Notes under the pieces: model-generated
Seen by the model: the letters and a program-made list of their open reading frames with translations, nothing else
The model's database searches: none
Told to the model about the DNA's origin: nothing
DNA from: Peribacillus frigoritolerans
Lineage (GTDB): Bacteria > Bacillota > Bacilli > Bacillales > DSM-1321
Direction of reading: 5' to 3'
Length of the DNA stretch: 64,000 nt
NCBI RefSeq assembly: GCF_040250305.1
Contig: NZ_CP158190.1
Span: 1,830,001-1,894,000, forward strand
Translations under genes and position numbers: made by a program
In this document: positions 19,754 through 29,848 of the stretch, one piece after another
Layout: the number at the start of each line of letters is the position of its first letter
Numbering within the stretch: position 1 is the first letter of the stretch

Positions 19754-20500
19754 GTGGATAATGCACCATTACCAAATGAAAATGAAGGCAAGCAGGAAGG
19801 TAAGAATTCAACTTTAATCGAAAAGATCCAGCAGCTGGGGGCTACCAATGTTCCGCAACTATCTCAGGACTCAAAAATCCATTGTTTGACGATCATTGGA
19901 CAAATTGAAGGACATATGCAGCTGCCGCCTCAAAATAAAACGACCAAATATGAACATGTTATTCCGCAAATTGTGGCAATTGAACAAAATCCCAATATAG
20001 AGGGACTGCTTGTCATATTAAATACAGTCGGAGGAGATGTCGAAGCGGGACTGGCAATCGCAGAAATGCTGGCTTCCCTATCAAAGCCATCCGTCTCGAT
20101 TGTACTTGGGGGAGGGCACTCGATCGGTGTGCCGATTGCGGTTTCGTGTGACCATAGCTATATAGCAGAAACAGCAACGATGACGATTCATCCAATTCGT
20201 TTGACAGGGCTAGTCATTGGCGTGCCTCAAACCTTTGAATACTTGGATAAAATGCAGGAAAGAGTCATTAAATTTGTTACTCGCCACTCCAACGTTACGG
20301 AAGAAAGTTTTAAGGATTTAATGTTTGCCAAAGGAAACTTGACCCGTGATATCGGTACGAATGTTATCGGGGCCGAGGCAGTTGAAATCGGTATGATCGA
20401 TGATGTAGGAGGAGTGGGCCAGGCAATGAGAAAACTAAATAGCTTCATGGAAGAAAGAAGGCCAAAAATTGCCGGGGAAGAGGAGGGGCTTCTGCAATGA
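19754..20500 (+). CDS. tepA: ClpP-like translocation-enhancing protein TepA
   Basis: A 248-residue ClpP/crotonase-fold serine peptidase-like protein (YmfB/TepA). The ClpP-type core runs from about residue 55 to 235, with the oxyanion stretch [17 protein letters not shown] and the serine candidate in [14 protein letters not shown]; a histidine follows in TMTIHPIRL. In B. subtilis it has been linked to preprotein translocation and spore protein degradation. GTG start after AAAGGGGTTGGC. It overlaps ylzJ by 4 bp. Confidence 0.9.
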   Translation: MDNAPLPNENEGKQEGKNSTLIEKIQQLGATNVPQLSQDSKIHCLTIIGQIEGHMQLPPQNKTTKYEHVIPQIVAIEQNPNIEGLLVILNTVGGDVEAGLAIAEMLASLSKPSVSIVLGGGHSIGVPIAVSCDHSYIAETATMTIHPIRLTGLVIGVPQTFEYLDKMQERVIKFVTRHSNVTEESFKDLMFAKGNLTRDIGTNVIGAEAVEIGMIDDVGGVGQAMRKLNSFMEERRPKIAGEEEGLLQ

Positions 20501-20724
20501 CGCTTTATACGATCGTTCCTGAAGAAATAATTTTCCCTCATCACCATGAGAAGACGGCAAATTTAATAGAAATGATCTACAATGGTGTCCATGTGATGGT
20601 TGAACTTGACGGTGGCCGTACGTTTCGCATTGACCGAATCGTCAGCACCGATCCTGAAGATTATATGAATGTACACATTCAGCCGGGAGCTGTCATAAAT
20701 GTGTTCGAACATATGAACCATTAG
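20497..20724 (+). CDS. ylzJ: YlzJ-like small protein
   Basis: A 75-residue protein ([14 protein letters not shown]...) of the YlzJ-like family, which lies between tepA and spoIIIE in Bacilli. Function unknown. Its ATG overlaps the tepA stop (ATGA), implying coupled translation. No membrane segment is seen. Confidence 0.88.
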   Translation: MTLYTIVPEEIIFPHHHEKTANLIEMIYNGVHVMVELDGGRTFRIDRIVSTDPEDYMNVHIQPGAVINVFEHMNH

Positions 20725-20771
20725 TAAAAACGACTAACTGAGGTAAATTATGATATACTGGAATGAAAATC

Positions 20772-20793
20772 AGCAGCCGCTTGGCTGCTTTAT
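20772..20793 (+). terminator. Hairpin/terminator after ylzJ
   Basis: AGCAGCC/GGCTGCT around GCTT, followed by TTATT; a short, weak T tract. Confidence 0.65.
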
Positions 20794-20843
20794 TCATTAT
20801 ATGGGAAAAATGTCCGCCTTAAGAATGAATGGTACATATATCA

Positions 20844-20872
20844 AGGACAAGGTCATATTTATTTGGTATAAT
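20844..20872 (+). promoter_or_regulatory. Candidate sigma-A promoter of spoIIIE
   Basis: AGGACA (20844-20849) and a perfect TATAAT (20867-20872) are spaced by 17 bp, about 90 bp before the spoIIIE start. Confidence 0.6.
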
Positions 20873-20962
20873 CAGTAGCGAACGTTTGTTTCGTGAAGGG
20901 AAATCATGTAGTGATGTTGAATAGGAAAGTTAGAATAGTTTCATGAAGAATCAGGTGATATT

Positions 20963-23293
20963 ATGGCAAAGAAGAAACGCAGAAAAAAGAATAGTACAGA
21001 GAAGTTAAAACTAACGCTTAAATATGAATTGATTGGCCTCACTATAATAGGTTTGGCCATAATTGCCATTGCCAAGCTTGGAGCAGTGGGAAATGGGACG
21101 GTCTTTTTAATCCGCTTCTTCATGGGGGAATGGTATATCCTCTTTTTGTTGGGAGCAATTGCAGCTGGGTTCTATTTGATGATAAAGAGAGAGGTCCCGT
21201 ACCTGTTGAAACGGCAATTGGTGGGGATGTACTTCCTTGTTGCGAGCATGCTCCTACTGAGTCATGTGACGCTGTTCAACATGCTTGCAGATGGAGGACC
21301 GTTCACGAAGCCCAGCGTCATTTCGAATACATGGGAACTATTCTGGATGGAAGTGACCGGCAAGGCCAGCACAAAGGACCTTGGGGGCGGTATGATTGGA
21401 GCGATATTATTTGCAGCCTCATACTTTTTATTCGACGAAGCTGGATCGAAAATCGTTTCATTCCTTTTTATCATTGTAGGTGCCGTCCTATTGACAGGGA
21501 AAACGTTAGGTGAAACCCTCGGGAAGTTTTTCATGGGTCTTGGCGGCTTTTTCAAAAAGCAATGGTCTGCATTCAGAGATGATATGAGGACGTGGAATGA
21601 AGACAAAAAAGAAAAGAAAAAGAATCCGGTTAAAAAGAAGAAACGGGAAAAAGACCCGGTGGAAGAAACGGATCAGCCCCTTCTTCAAGAAGAGGATACA
21701 GAGCAAATGGCGACGGAGCGGATTATTTCCAGCTTTGCTGATAAAGCCTATAGCGACGAAGACGAAATAATTCCGGTCGTCACGGAACCTGCAGCTGATA
21801 ATAAAGAGGACCAGGATGATGCCGTCCCGCCTATGAATTTTACGGAAGTGGAGAATAAAGAATATCTTTTACCGCCTCTTTCTTTACTATTACAGCCCAA
21901 AAAAACGGATCAAAGCGGAGAATACCAATTGATCCATGAAAATGCGGCTAAGCTTGAGCGCACTTTTCATAGCTTTGGAGTGAAAGCGAGGGTCACTCAA
22001 GTTCATTTAGGCCCAGCCGTAACCAAATACGAAGTTCATCCGGACGTAGGGGTGAAGGTAAGTAAAATTGTCAGCCTATCCGATGACTTGGCCCTTGCAC
22101 TTGCCGCAAAGGATATTAGGATCGAAGCCCCGATTCCCGGAAAATCGGCAATCGGGATAGAAGTGCCCAACTCGGAAGTGGCAATGGTGTCATTAAGGGA
22201 AGTTTTAGAGGCCAAGGAAGTTGACAAGCCTGACGCAAAACTGCAAATAGGCCTAGGGCGGAATATTTCCGGTGAAGCGGTTAAGGCGGAGCTCAATAAA
22301 ATGCCGCATTTACTAGTGGCTGGTGCTACTGGCAGCGGGAAATCCGTTTGTATCAACGGGATTATCACGAGTATCCTGATGCGGGCAAAACCGCATGAAG
22401 TGAAAATGATGATGATCGATCCAAAAATGGTGGAGCTGAATGTCTATAATGGAATTCCCCACTTACTTGCACCTGTAGTGACAAATCCAAAGAAAGCTGC
22501 ACAGGCTTTGCAAAAAGTGGTCAGTGAAATGGAAAGGCGCTATGAGCTATTTTCTCATTCCGGTACGCGTAATATTGAAGGCTACAATGATTATATTAAC
22601 CGGTATAACATCGAAGAAGATGCCAAACAACCGCTCTTGCCTTATATCGTAGTCATTGTCGATGAGCTGGCGGATTTGATGATGGTCGCCTCAAATGATG
22701 TAGAGGATGCCATCACACGGCTTGCACAAATGGCACGTGCCGCGGGCATCCACTTGATAATTGCCACTCAGCGGCCATCCGTCGATGTAATTACAGGGGT
22801 CATTAAAGCGAACATCCCATCCCGGATTGCTTTTAGTGTCTCATCAATGACCGATTCGAGAACGATCCTCGACATGGGCGGAGCTGAAAAACTGTTAGGC
22901 CGGGGTGACATGCTCTTCCTGCCAGCAGGAGCTTCAAAACCGGTTCGCGTCCAAGGTGCCTTTTTATCCGACAATGAAGTCGAGGAAGTTGTCACATATG
23001 TCATTTCACAGCAAAAAGCACAATACAGCGAAGAGATGATACCCGATGAAATTGCAGAAACTTCAAATGGTGAAGTCGAAGATGATTTATATGGGGATGC
23101 CGTGTCCTTGATAGTAGAAATGCAGACTGCTTCGGTTTCCATGCTGCAGCGCCGTTTCCGGATTGGCTATACGCGGGCAGCGAGATTGATTGATGAAATG
23201 GAAGCGAGGGGAATTGTCGGTCCATATGAAGGCAGTAAACCACGAAATGTGTTGGTCACTAAAGATGAACAGGATGAAGCGCATTCATCATAG
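20963..23293 (+). CDS. spoIIIE: DNA translocase SpoIIIE/FtsK family
   Basis: Septal DNA pump that moves the chromosome into the forespore. The 776-residue protein has N-terminal transmembrane helices (within about 20-175), a charged Lys/Glu linker (about 190-300), the motor domain with Walker [11 protein letters not shown] near residue 454 and Walker [14 protein letters not shown] near 561, and a C-terminal gamma winged helix (about 705-765) that reads SRS sequences. Start ATG after AGGTGATATT. Its place after tepA-ylzJ marks SpoIIIE rather than SftA. Confidence 0.96.
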   Translation: MAKKKRRKKNSTEKLKLTLKYELIGLTIIGLAIIAIAKLGAVGNGTVFLIRFFMGEWYILFLLGAIAAGFYLMIKREVPYLLKRQLVGMYFLVASMLLLSHVTLFNMLADGGPFTKPSVISNTWELFWMEVTGKASTKDLGGGMIGAILFAASYFLFDEAGSKIVSFLFIIVGAVLLTGKTLGETLGKFFMGLGGFFKKQWSAFRDDMRTWNEDKKEKKKNPVKKKKREKDPVEETDQPLLQEEDTEQMATERIISSFADKAYSDEDEIIPVVTEPAADNKEDQDDAVPPMNFTEVENKEYLLPPLSLLLQPKKTDQSGEYQLIHENAAKLERTFHSFGVKARVTQVHLGPAVTKYEVHPDVGVKVSKIVSLSDDLALALAAKDIRIEAPIPGKSAIGIEVPNSEVAMVSLREVLEAKEVDKPDAKLQIGLGRNISGEAVKAELNKMPHLLVAGATGSGKSVCINGIITSILMRAKPHEVKMMMIDPKMVELNVYNGIPHLLAPVVTNPKKAAQALQKVVSEMERRYELFSHSGTRNIEGYNDYINRYNIEEDAKQPLLPYIVVIVDELADLMMVASNDVEDAITRLAQMARAAGIHLIIATQRPSVDVITGVIKANIPSRIAFSVSSMTDSRTILDMGGAEKLLGRGDMLFLPAGASKPVRVQGAFLSDNEVEEVVTYVISQQKAQYSEEMIPDEIAETSNGEVEDDLYGDAVSLIVEMQTASVSMLQRRFRIGYTRAARLIDEMEARGIVGPYEGSKPRNVLVTKDEQDEAHSS

Positions 23294-23301
23294 GTAAAAA
23301 A

Positions 23302-23326
23302 AACCGGGCAGCAGCCCGGTTTTTTA
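23302..23326. terminator. Bidirectional terminator between spoIIIE and the convergent gene
   Basis: AAACCGGGC/GCCCGGTTT with an AGCA loop, flanked by A and T tracts, so it can serve both converging genes. The stop of the minus-strand gene overlaps its right edge. Confidence 0.92.
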
Positions 23327-23623
23327 ATTATTCATCGCCTCGTCTAAATGTTTAAGGCAGAAGTCGGTAATCATCGCTTCTTCATCTTCTTCTAAATCGA
23401 ATTCGAGTGCGCCCTCATTACCTTTTTCAAAAATATCATATTTAATCAATTTTCCTACTTGCTCTTCCACTGCAAAAAGCACCCGGATATATAAACCATT
23501 TTCTGAAAAGAGCTCATCCTCTTCAGGCACTTCAATATCCAGGAACAACTCGTAACGTTCCCCGGACAAAATACCAAATGGATCATTCAATTTTTCGATC
23601 GTGTATTCTGTAATCTTTAACAT
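23324..23623 (-). CDS. Small acidic protein, probable DUF6509 family
   Basis: A 99-residue acidic protein on the minus strand: MLKITEYTIEKLNDPFGIL, then a GERYELFLDIEVPEEDELF core. I believe it belongs to the Bacillaceae DUF6509 family, of unknown function; that assignment is from memory. GAAGGGATG precedes the start codon on its strand. A TATAAT box lies on the minus strand at 23657-23662, in the divergent gap shared with the GntR gene. No signal peptide or membrane segment. Confidence 0.75.
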   Translation of the reverse strand: MLKITEYTIEKLNDPFGILSGERYELFLDIEVPEEDELFSENGLYIRVLFAVEEQVGKLIKYDIFEKGNEGALEFDLEEDEEAMITDFCLKHLDEAMNN

Positions 23624-23927
23624 CTTGTGTACATCCCTTCAAAGAAGATAAATCCTATTATACAGGAAAACAACATCTTGAACAGAGCTGCATTCATTTT
23701 GCATTTTCAAAAAAAATTTATCTGATTTAGGAGAATTATCGTGCAAATTCCGCGGCCTCATCTAGATTGAAAGACACAGGGAAGGGTAATTTCTCCTAAA
23801 TTCTTTTAAAGTAAATAGTAAAACACTATTTATTTATGTCAAAAAAAATGTTATATTATTTTCGATTAGTAGGAATGATTCAACATCAGAGGTCTGATGT
23901 CTTAAGAAATTAGCTGGGGGAAACTGT
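23624..23927. promoter_or_regulatory. Divergent intergenic region
   Basis: 304 bp without a gene between the minus-strand small acidic gene and the GntR-type gene. It holds a minus-strand TATAAT (23657-23662) and AT-rich, -10-like sequence on the + strand around 23850 (TGTTATATTAT). No riboswitch or repeat is recognised. Confidence 0.45.
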
Positions 23928-24653
23928 ATGTCAATAAAATCAGATAGTCGACATTTATATTTGCAGGTCATTGATTACCTGAAGCAGGATATTGAAGCTG
24001 GAGTCTATCAGGAAAATGAAAAATTCCCTTCAGAATTCGATCTTGCAAAAAAATTGGGAGTGAGTAGGGCGACACTTCGAGAAGCGCTGCGAATTTTAGA
24101 AGAAGAAAACATCATCATTCGCCGCCATGGAGTTGGGACTTTCGTCAATCCGAAACCTCGGTTCACTTCAGGTATCGAGCAATTAAAAAGTGTCACGAAC
24201 ATGATTGAAGAGGCAGGAATGAAACCGGGTACGATTTTCTTAAGCTCGACGGCCCAAGAACCTACAGAAGAGGATATACGCAGGTTTTCGTGTTCGACAG
24301 ATGAACGCATCGTCATCATCGAACGAGTAAGGACTGCGAATGGGGAGCCAGTTGTCTACTGTATTGACAAAATTCCTGAATCTATACTATCAGAAAATTT
24401 TGACCGTAATGATGAGTCTCTTTTAGATATTTTGGAAAGAGATGCGCATCGAAAAATTACGCATGCCGTAGCAGAGATTGAGCCTATTGGATATCATGAG
24501 AAAGTTTCTCCTATCCTTAAATGCTCGCCAGAAGCCGCACTACTCGTTCTAAAGCAGATGCATCTGGATGATTGGGACCAGCCTATCCTGTATTCTGTAA
24601 ACTACTTTAAAGCCAATATGTTCAGCTTTCATGTTCTTCGTAAACGTGTGTAG
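23928..24653 (+). CDS. ymfC: GntR family transcriptional regulator with UTRA domain
   Basis: A 241-residue HutC-subfamily GntR regulator: winged HTH at about 8-75 ([20 protein letters not shown], then [12 protein letters not shown]) and a UTRA ligand-binding domain at about 95-235. It corresponds by position to B. subtilis ymfC. Because it directly precedes the BMP/ABC nucleoside transporter genes, it probably controls them in response to a nucleoside or related ligand; this is inference. The ATG follows AGCTGGGGGAAACTGT. Confidence 0.88.
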   Translation: MSIKSDSRHLYLQVIDYLKQDIEAGVYQENEKFPSEFDLAKKLGVSRATLREALRILEEENIIIRRHGVGTFVNPKPRFTSGIEQLKSVTNMIEEAGMKPGTIFLSSTAQEPTEEDIRRFSCSTDERIVIIERVRTANGEPVVYCIDKIPESILSENFDRNDESLLDILERDAHRKITHAVAEIEPIGYHEKVSPILKCSPEAALLVLKQMHLDDWDQPILYSVNYFKANMFSFHVLRKRV

Positions 24654-24815
24654 GTCTTGACTCTGCAGACGGGTGAATGCAAGCGTTTGTTTCGATTCCG
24701 AAAAAGTCGATCAAGCGGATGCAAAAAAAATTAACGAGAAGTGAAAACGCAAACATAAATGACTTTTCAGAACATTCCTGCTCAAAAAAACTAAGTAAAA
24801 CTAGGGGGATAAAAA

Positions 24816-25904
24816 TTGAAAAAGCGCAAATTAGGACTAGCTCTTTCACTTGTTCTTGCAGCCGGTACGCTACTAGGAGCATGTGGTAATTCAGAGAATG
24901 ATGATAAAGAATCTTCAAATGGGAAAAACAAAGATAACTTCACTGTTGCAATGGTAACTGATACTGGCGGCGTGGATGACGAGTCGTTCAACCAATCCGC
25001 TTGGAAGGGCATTCAGGAATTCGGTAAGGATAATGGTCTGGAAAAAGGTAAGGATGGCTACAACTACCTGCAATCTAAATCTGATGCAGATTACGCTAAA
25101 AACCTGAATACGCTTGTACGTGAAGATTACCAACTAATCTATGGTATCGGTTTTCTTTTAGCCGAAGCTGTTGGTGAAGTGGCCGACCAACGTCCGGACT
25201 CACACTTTGCTATCGTTGATACAGTTGTAGATAAAAAGAATGTAGCCAGCATTAATTTTAAAGAGCAGCAAGGTTCATTCCTTGTAGGTGTAATTGCCGG
25301 TCTGCAAACGAAAACAAACAAGGTCGGTTTTATCGGCGGAGTTGAATCTGAATTAATCAAGAAATTCGAAGTTGGCTTTAAGGCTGGGGTTTTATCTGTA
25401 AATCCGGATGCGAAAGTTGAAGTTAAATATGCCGGAGATTTCAATAAAGCTGATATCGGTAAATCCACAGCAGGCTCCATGTATTCTTCAGGTATCGATA
25501 TCATTTATCATGCTGCTGGCGGAACTGGAAAAGGTGTATTCACTGAAGCAGTCGAGCAAAAGCAAAAAGATCCTAAGAGAGAAATCTATGTTATCGGTGT
25601 AGATAGCGACCAAGCTAAATTAGGGGCAGTTCCTGGAACTGACGACAACATCACACTTACTTCCATGCTAAAACGTGTTGACGTGGCAGTTAAAGACCTT
25701 TCCGAAAAAGCGAAAGAAGGAAACTTCCCAGGCGGAAAAGTAATTGAGTACGGTATCGAAGAAAATGGTGTAGGCATTTCCGATACAAAAGATAATGTAA
25801 CAGAAGAATCTTTAAAAGCGGTCGAAGAGTGGACAGAAAAAATTAAATCAGGTGAATTCGTAGTTCCGGGCACGGATGAAGAATTCAAAAAACTTGGTTT
25901 ATAA
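24816..25904 (+). CDS. BMP-family ABC transporter substrate-binding lipoprotein
   Basis: A 362-residue lipoprotein. The signal peptide [19 protein letters not shown] ends in the lipobox LGAC (Cys at about 23). The mature part is the basic membrane protein/Med fold, which binds nucleosides in characterised members (NupN of B. subtilis, PnrA of Treponema). Start TTG after CTAGGGGGATAAAAA. Followed by two tandem hairpins and then the ATPase and two permease genes, so it is the receptor of that importer. Confidence 0.92.
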   Translation: MKKRKLGLALSLVLAAGTLLGACGNSENDDKESSNGKNKDNFTVAMVTDTGGVDDESFNQSAWKGIQEFGKDNGLEKGKDGYNYLQSKSDADYAKNLNTLVREDYQLIYGIGFLLAEAVGEVADQRPDSHFAIVDTVVDKKNVASINFKEQQGSFLVGVIAGLQTKTNKVGFIGGVESELIKKFEVGFKAGVLSVNPDAKVEVKYAGDFNKADIGKSTAGSMYSSGIDIIYHAAGGTGKGVFTEAVEQKQKDPKREIYVIGVDSDQAKLGAVPGTDDNITLTSMLKRVDVAVKDLSEKAKEGNFPGGKVIEYGIEENGVGISDTKDNVTEESLKAVEEWTEKIKSGEFVVPGTDEEFKKLGL

Positions 25905-25915
25905 GCTGTAATGCC

Positions 25916-25956
25916 AGAAAGAATAGGGAGGCGAATTGCCCTCTATTCTTTCTTTT
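25916..25956 (+). terminator. Hairpin 1 after the lipoprotein gene
   Basis: AGAAAGAATAG and CTATTCTTTCT pair, with GGC/GCC inside, followed by TTCC. Probably a partial terminator that leaves the receptor mRNA more abundant than the downstream genes. Confidence 0.7.
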
Positions 25957-25987
25957 CCCAATTGCTCTTTGCATCTGAAAAATATCG

Positions 25988-26032
25988 AATGAAAAACTAT
26001 GATAGAATCGTAGTTTTTCATTTGGTTTTTTT
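25988..26032 (+). terminator. Hairpin 2 after the lipoprotein gene
   Basis: AATGAAAAACTA/TAGTTTTTCATT perfect 12-bp stem, followed by TGGTTTTTTT. Confidence 0.8.
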
Positions 26033-26107
26033 AAAAAAATCAATAAGCTAGTAGAAGCAATTATATGATTTAAGAATATTTACACTCATTTTAGGAGTTG
26101 ATAATAC

Positions 26108-27643
26108 GTGGAATATGTAATTGAGATGCTTAATATCCGTAAGGAATTCCCCGGCATCGTCGCAAATGATAACGTTACCCTTCAGGTTAAAAAAGGGGAG
26201 ATTCACGCATTATTAGGTGAAAATGGCGCGGGCAAATCCACTTTGATGAATGTCTTATTCGGCTTATATCAGCCTGAACAGGGAGAAATCCGTGTGAATG
26301 GCAAGCCAGTCAAGATTACCAGTCCTAACATTGCCAATGATTTAGGAATTGGGATGGTCCATCAGCATTTTATGCTCGTAGACCCCTTTACAGTAACAGA
26401 AAATATCATTTTAGGAAAAGAACCATCAAAAGCGGGTAAAATCGATTTAAAAGAAGCGAGCGAGGAAGTTAGGAAACTATCGGAACAATATCAGCTTCGT
26501 GTTGACCCCTATGCGAAAATTGCCGATATATCAATAGGGATGCAGCAGCGTGTCGAGATTCTTAAAACGCTATACCGTGGTGCGGAGATATTGATTTTTG
26601 ATGAGCCGACCGCTGTATTGACTCCTCAAGAAATCAAGGAATTGATTTATATTATGAAAGCCCTTATCAAAGAGGGGAAATCCATCATTTTAATTACACA
26701 CAAACTTAAGGAAATCATGGAGGTTTGTGACCGGGTAACGGTAATACGCAAAGGCCAAGGAATTGGTACAGTGAATGTCAACGAAACGAATCCTAACGAA
26801 TTGGCCAGTTTAATGGTTGGTAGGGAAGTTCTGTTCAAGACGGAAAAAACGGCAGCTATTCCTTCGGATGTAGTTCTCGAGGTCCGGGAACTGGAAGTCA
26901 AGGATTCCCGGGGCGTTTCAGCTGTTCGGAACTTGGATTTAACTGTCCGTGCAGGAGAAATCGTCGGTATCGCCGGTGTGGATGGGAATGGACAATCCGA
27001 ACTAATTGAAGCATTGGCTGGCCTAAGGAAGACAACCGCAGGTTCGATAAAGCTAAATGGAAAAGAAATCAGGAATCTGAAGCCGCGTAAAATCACTGAA
27101 GCAGGTGTCGGCCATATTCCAGAAGACAGACATAAGCATGGTTTGGTTCTTGATTACAGCATTGGGGAAAATATTGTCTTGCAAACCTATTATCAAAAGC
27201 CTTTTTCAAAAGCTGGTATCTTGAACTCAAAGAAAATTTTTGAAAAGGCCCGTTCACTGATCAAAAGTTACGATGTTCGCACTCCGAGTGAATATACCCC
27301 GGCAAGGGCGCTTTCTGGAGGGAATCAGCAAAAAGCGATCATTGGACGGGAAGTTGATAGGAACCCGGATTTATTGATAGCCGCACAGCCGACACGCGGG
27401 CTTGATGTCGGGGCGATCGAGTTTATCCATAAACGTCTGATTGAACAGCGTGATGCAGGAAAAGCGGTACTCCTCATATCATTTGAATTGGAAGAAATCA
27501 TGAATGTGAGCGATAGAATTGCCGTTATATACGAAGGGGAAATCGTCGCAATAGTCGATCCGAAAGAAACGACTGAACAGGAGCTTGGCCTTCTTATGGC
27601 TGGCAGTAAACGGACGGTAGCAGGGGGAAAACAAAATGTCTAA
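26108..27643 (+). CDS. Nucleoside-type ABC transporter, double ATPase subunit
   Basis: A 511-residue protein of two fused ABC domains, as in NupO and sugar importers. Domain 1 has Walker A GENGAGKST (about 37-45), signature SIGMQQR and Walker B ILIFDEPTAVLTP. Domain 2 (from about 258) has a degenerate P-loop GVDGNGQSE, an LSGGNQQK signature and LLIAAQPTRGLDVGA, where the usual Walker B acid is replaced. Energises import with the two permeases downstream. GTG start after TTTAGGAGTTG. It overlaps the next gene by 8 bp. Confidence 0.94.
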   Translation: MEYVIEMLNIRKEFPGIVANDNVTLQVKKGEIHALLGENGAGKSTLMNVLFGLYQPEQGEIRVNGKPVKITSPNIANDLGIGMVHQHFMLVDPFTVTENIILGKEPSKAGKIDLKEASEEVRKLSEQYQLRVDPYAKIADISIGMQQRVEILKTLYRGAEILIFDEPTAVLTPQEIKELIYIMKALIKEGKSIILITHKLKEIMEVCDRVTVIRKGQGIGTVNVNETNPNELASLMVGREVLFKTEKTAAIPSDVVLEVRELEVKDSRGVSAVRNLDLTVRAGEIVGIAGVDGNGQSELIEALAGLRKTTAGSIKLNGKEIRNLKPRKITEAGVGHIPEDRHKHGLVLDYSIGENIVLQTYYQKPFSKAGILNSKKIFEKARSLIKSYDVRTPSEYTPARALSGGNQQKAIIGREVDRNPDLLIAAQPTRGLDVGAIEFIHKRLIEQRDAGKAVLLISFELEEIMNVSDRIAVIYEGEIVAIVDPKETTEQELGLLMAGSKRTVAGGKQNV

Positions 27644-28679
27644 GTATTTATCTAAATTAACGAGTCCGTTAATAGCAGTTATCCTCGGCTTAGTCGTTGG
27701 GGCCATAATCATGTTAGTAAGCGGCTATGATCCTGTTGCCGGCTATGGCTCCATGATAAATGGAATTATTGGGGATTCTTATTATGTAGGGGAATCCGTC
27801 AGGACAATCATCCCTTATATCCTTGCCGGTTTGGCAGTGGCTTTTGCTTTCCGTACGGGCCTATTCAATATCGGTGTAGAAGGGCAATTAATTGTAGGCT
27901 GGCTGGCGGCAGTTTGGGTCGGAATCGCTTTTGATCTACCAAGGATCATCCATTTGCCGTTTGCCATATTAGCTGGTGCAGCTGCAGGTGCCTTGTGGGC
28001 GTTTATCCCTGGTTATTTAAAAGCTAAGTTCCGTGTACATGAAGTAATCGTTTCGATCATGTTGAATTATACAGCTTTATATGTGACAAATTATTTAATT
28101 CGGAATGTAATGACTGACAAGCTGGATAAAACAGAAAGAGTTGCTGATACAGCATCACTGCGGTCTCCTTTTTTTGAAAGCATTACGGATTTTTCCCGGA
28201 TGCATTGGGGAATAGTGGTAGCGATTATTTGCGTGATCATCATGTGGTTCCTTCTTGAAAGGACAAAAACCGGCTTTGAACTGAAAGCGGTAGGTTTCAA
28301 TCAGCACGCGTCCGAATATGCAGGGATGAGTGTAAATAAGAACATCATACTTTCCATGGTTATTTCAGGTGCGTTTGCAGGGCTAGCGGGTGCGATGGAA
28401 GGCCTTGGAACTTTCGGTTATGCTGCAGTCAAAGGCGGGTTCACAGGTATGGGCTTTGATGGGATTGCAGTAGCCTTACTAGGAGCTAATACGGCTATTG
28501 GTGTAGTGCTGGCAGCCTTATTATTTGGGGGACTGAAAGCAGGGGCGTTAAATATGCCGCTAGAAACCGGCATACCTAGTGAAATTGTAGATATTGTCAT
28601 AGCATTGATCATCTTCTTCGTCGCATCCAGTTATTTTATTCGTTGGATTGCCGCTCGATTTAAGAAAGGGGTGAAATAA
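27636..28679 (+). CDS. ABC transporter permease (nucleoside type, NupP-like)
   Basis: A 347-residue integral membrane protein of the BPD_transp_2 (LivH/RbsC-like) family with about eight to ten hydrophobic helices and the conserved FNIGVEGQLIVG and FKAGALNMPL-type segments (here LKAGALNMPL). Overlaps the ATPase gene by 8 bp and abuts the second permease, indicating one operon. Substrate is inferred to be a nucleoside from the BMP receptor. Confidence 0.92.
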   Translation: MSKYLSKLTSPLIAVILGLVVGAIIMLVSGYDPVAGYGSMINGIIGDSYYVGESVRTIIPYILAGLAVAFAFRTGLFNIGVEGQLIVGWLAAVWVGIAFDLPRIIHLPFAILAGAAAGALWAFIPGYLKAKFRVHEVIVSIMLNYTALYVTNYLIRNVMTDKLDKTERVADTASLRSPFFESITDFSRMHWGIVVAIICVIIMWFLLERTKTGFELKAVGFNQHASEYAGMSVNKNIILSMVISGAFAGLAGAMEGLGTFGYAAVKGGFTGMGFDGIAVALLGANTAIGVVLAALLFGGLKAGALNMPLETGIPSEIVDIVIALIIFFVASSYFIRWIAARFKKGVK

Positions 28680-29639
28680 GTGGATTTTTACCAAGTATTA
28701 CAAATTATTATTCCATCTATGATTGCTCTAGCTGCACCACTTATTTTTACTTCGCTTGGAGGAGTGTTATCTGAACGGGCTGGTGTCATAAACATCGGTT
28801 TAGAAGGATTGATGGTCATCGGTGCCTTTACAGGGATCGTTTTTAACTTAATGTTTGCTGATGTTTTTGGGGAATGGACTCCTTGGCTTGCTGTGCTAGC
28901 GGCAATGGTTGCCGGCTTGCTGTTTTCCATTCTGCACGCCGTGGCATGCATTACATTCAGGGCGGACCAAACGGTTAGTGGGGTAGCCATCAACTTGTTG
29001 GCAGTGGGTCTGACCATGTTTTTGGTGAAGCTGATTTTTGACAAAGGTCAAACTGATAGAATAACGGAAACATTCCCAAGGATTGATGTTCCTTTACTAA
29101 GTGATATCCCATTTATAGGACCCATCTTTTTCGCGAATGGATATTATATCGTATATATAGCGATCCTTATATCCTTTGTCGTCTGGTATGTACTTTATAA
29201 AACACCTTTCGGGTTAAGGATCCGTGCAGTGGGTGAGCATCCCATGGCTGCTGATACGATGGGTGTCAATGTTACGAAAATCCGATATGCCGCTGTTTTA
29301 TTATCAGGTGCTTTTGGAGGTATAGGCGGAGCGATATATGCTACCATCTTTTCGAATGAATTCAATCATGCGACAATTAATGGTCAAGGTTTCATGGCCA
29401 TTGCCGCCATGATTTTTGGTAAATGGCACCCGGTCGGGGCAATGGGTGCAGCGTTATTCTTTGGTTTGGCTCAAAGTTTAAGTATCGTTGGCTCGAGCCT
29501 TCCCTTCTTCAAGGATATTCCTTCGGTTTACCTATTGATCGCTCCTTATGTTCTGACGATCATTGCATTAACTGGTTTCATTGGACGTGCAGATGCTCCT
29601 AAAGCATCCGGACAGCCATACATCAAAGGAAAAAGATAA
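28680..29639 (+). CDS. ABC transporter permease (nucleoside type, NupQ-like)
   Basis: A 319-residue membrane protein of the same BPD_transp_2 family (INIGLEGLMVIGAF near residue 38), forming the heterodimeric channel with the upstream permease. GTG start directly after the upstream stop, RBS AAAGGGGTG inside the upstream gene. A strong terminator follows, closing the transporter operon. Confidence 0.92.
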   Translation: MDFYQVLQIIIPSMIALAAPLIFTSLGGVLSERAGVINIGLEGLMVIGAFTGIVFNLMFADVFGEWTPWLAVLAAMVAGLLFSILHAVACITFRADQTVSGVAINLLAVGLTMFLVKLIFDKGQTDRITETFPRIDVPLLSDIPFIGPIFFANGYYIVYIAILISFVVWYVLYKTPFGLRIRAVGEHPMAADTMGVNVTKIRYAAVLLSGAFGGIGGAIYATIFSNEFNHATINGQGFMAIAAMIFGKWHPVGAMGAALFFGLAQSLSIVGSSLPFFKDIPSVYLLIAPYVLTIIALTGFIGRADAPKASGQPYIKGKR

Positions 29640-29644
29640 GGTTT

Positions 29645-29680
29645 TAACCGGTCAGCAAACTATGCTGGCCGGTTTTTTCT
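29645..29680 (+). terminator. Terminator of the transporter operon
   Basis: AACCGGTCAGCA/TGCTGGCCGGTT stem followed by TTTTTTC. Confidence 0.92.
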
Positions 29681-29848
29681 TTTGAGATTGAGCCGTAGTG
29701 ATCGTGAGCTGGTGAAAAACCAAAAAAAGTAGCTGTAACTTGCATGATTTTTCCTTTCACATGTATATTTTAAGTAGATGTTTAAAAGGGTTCCAATCTA
29801 CAAACAATAAGCTAATAAAGGTGATTTATATAATGAGGAGGATTATTC

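Noticed and set aside
24654..24815. Purine riboswitch before the nucleoside transporter
   Set aside because: I saw no conserved purine-aptamer core or three-way junction pairing.
24677..24889. 70-residue + strand frame before the lipoprotein gene
   Set aside because: It overlaps the lipoprotein signal peptide in another frame, has no RBS, and has no recognisable character.
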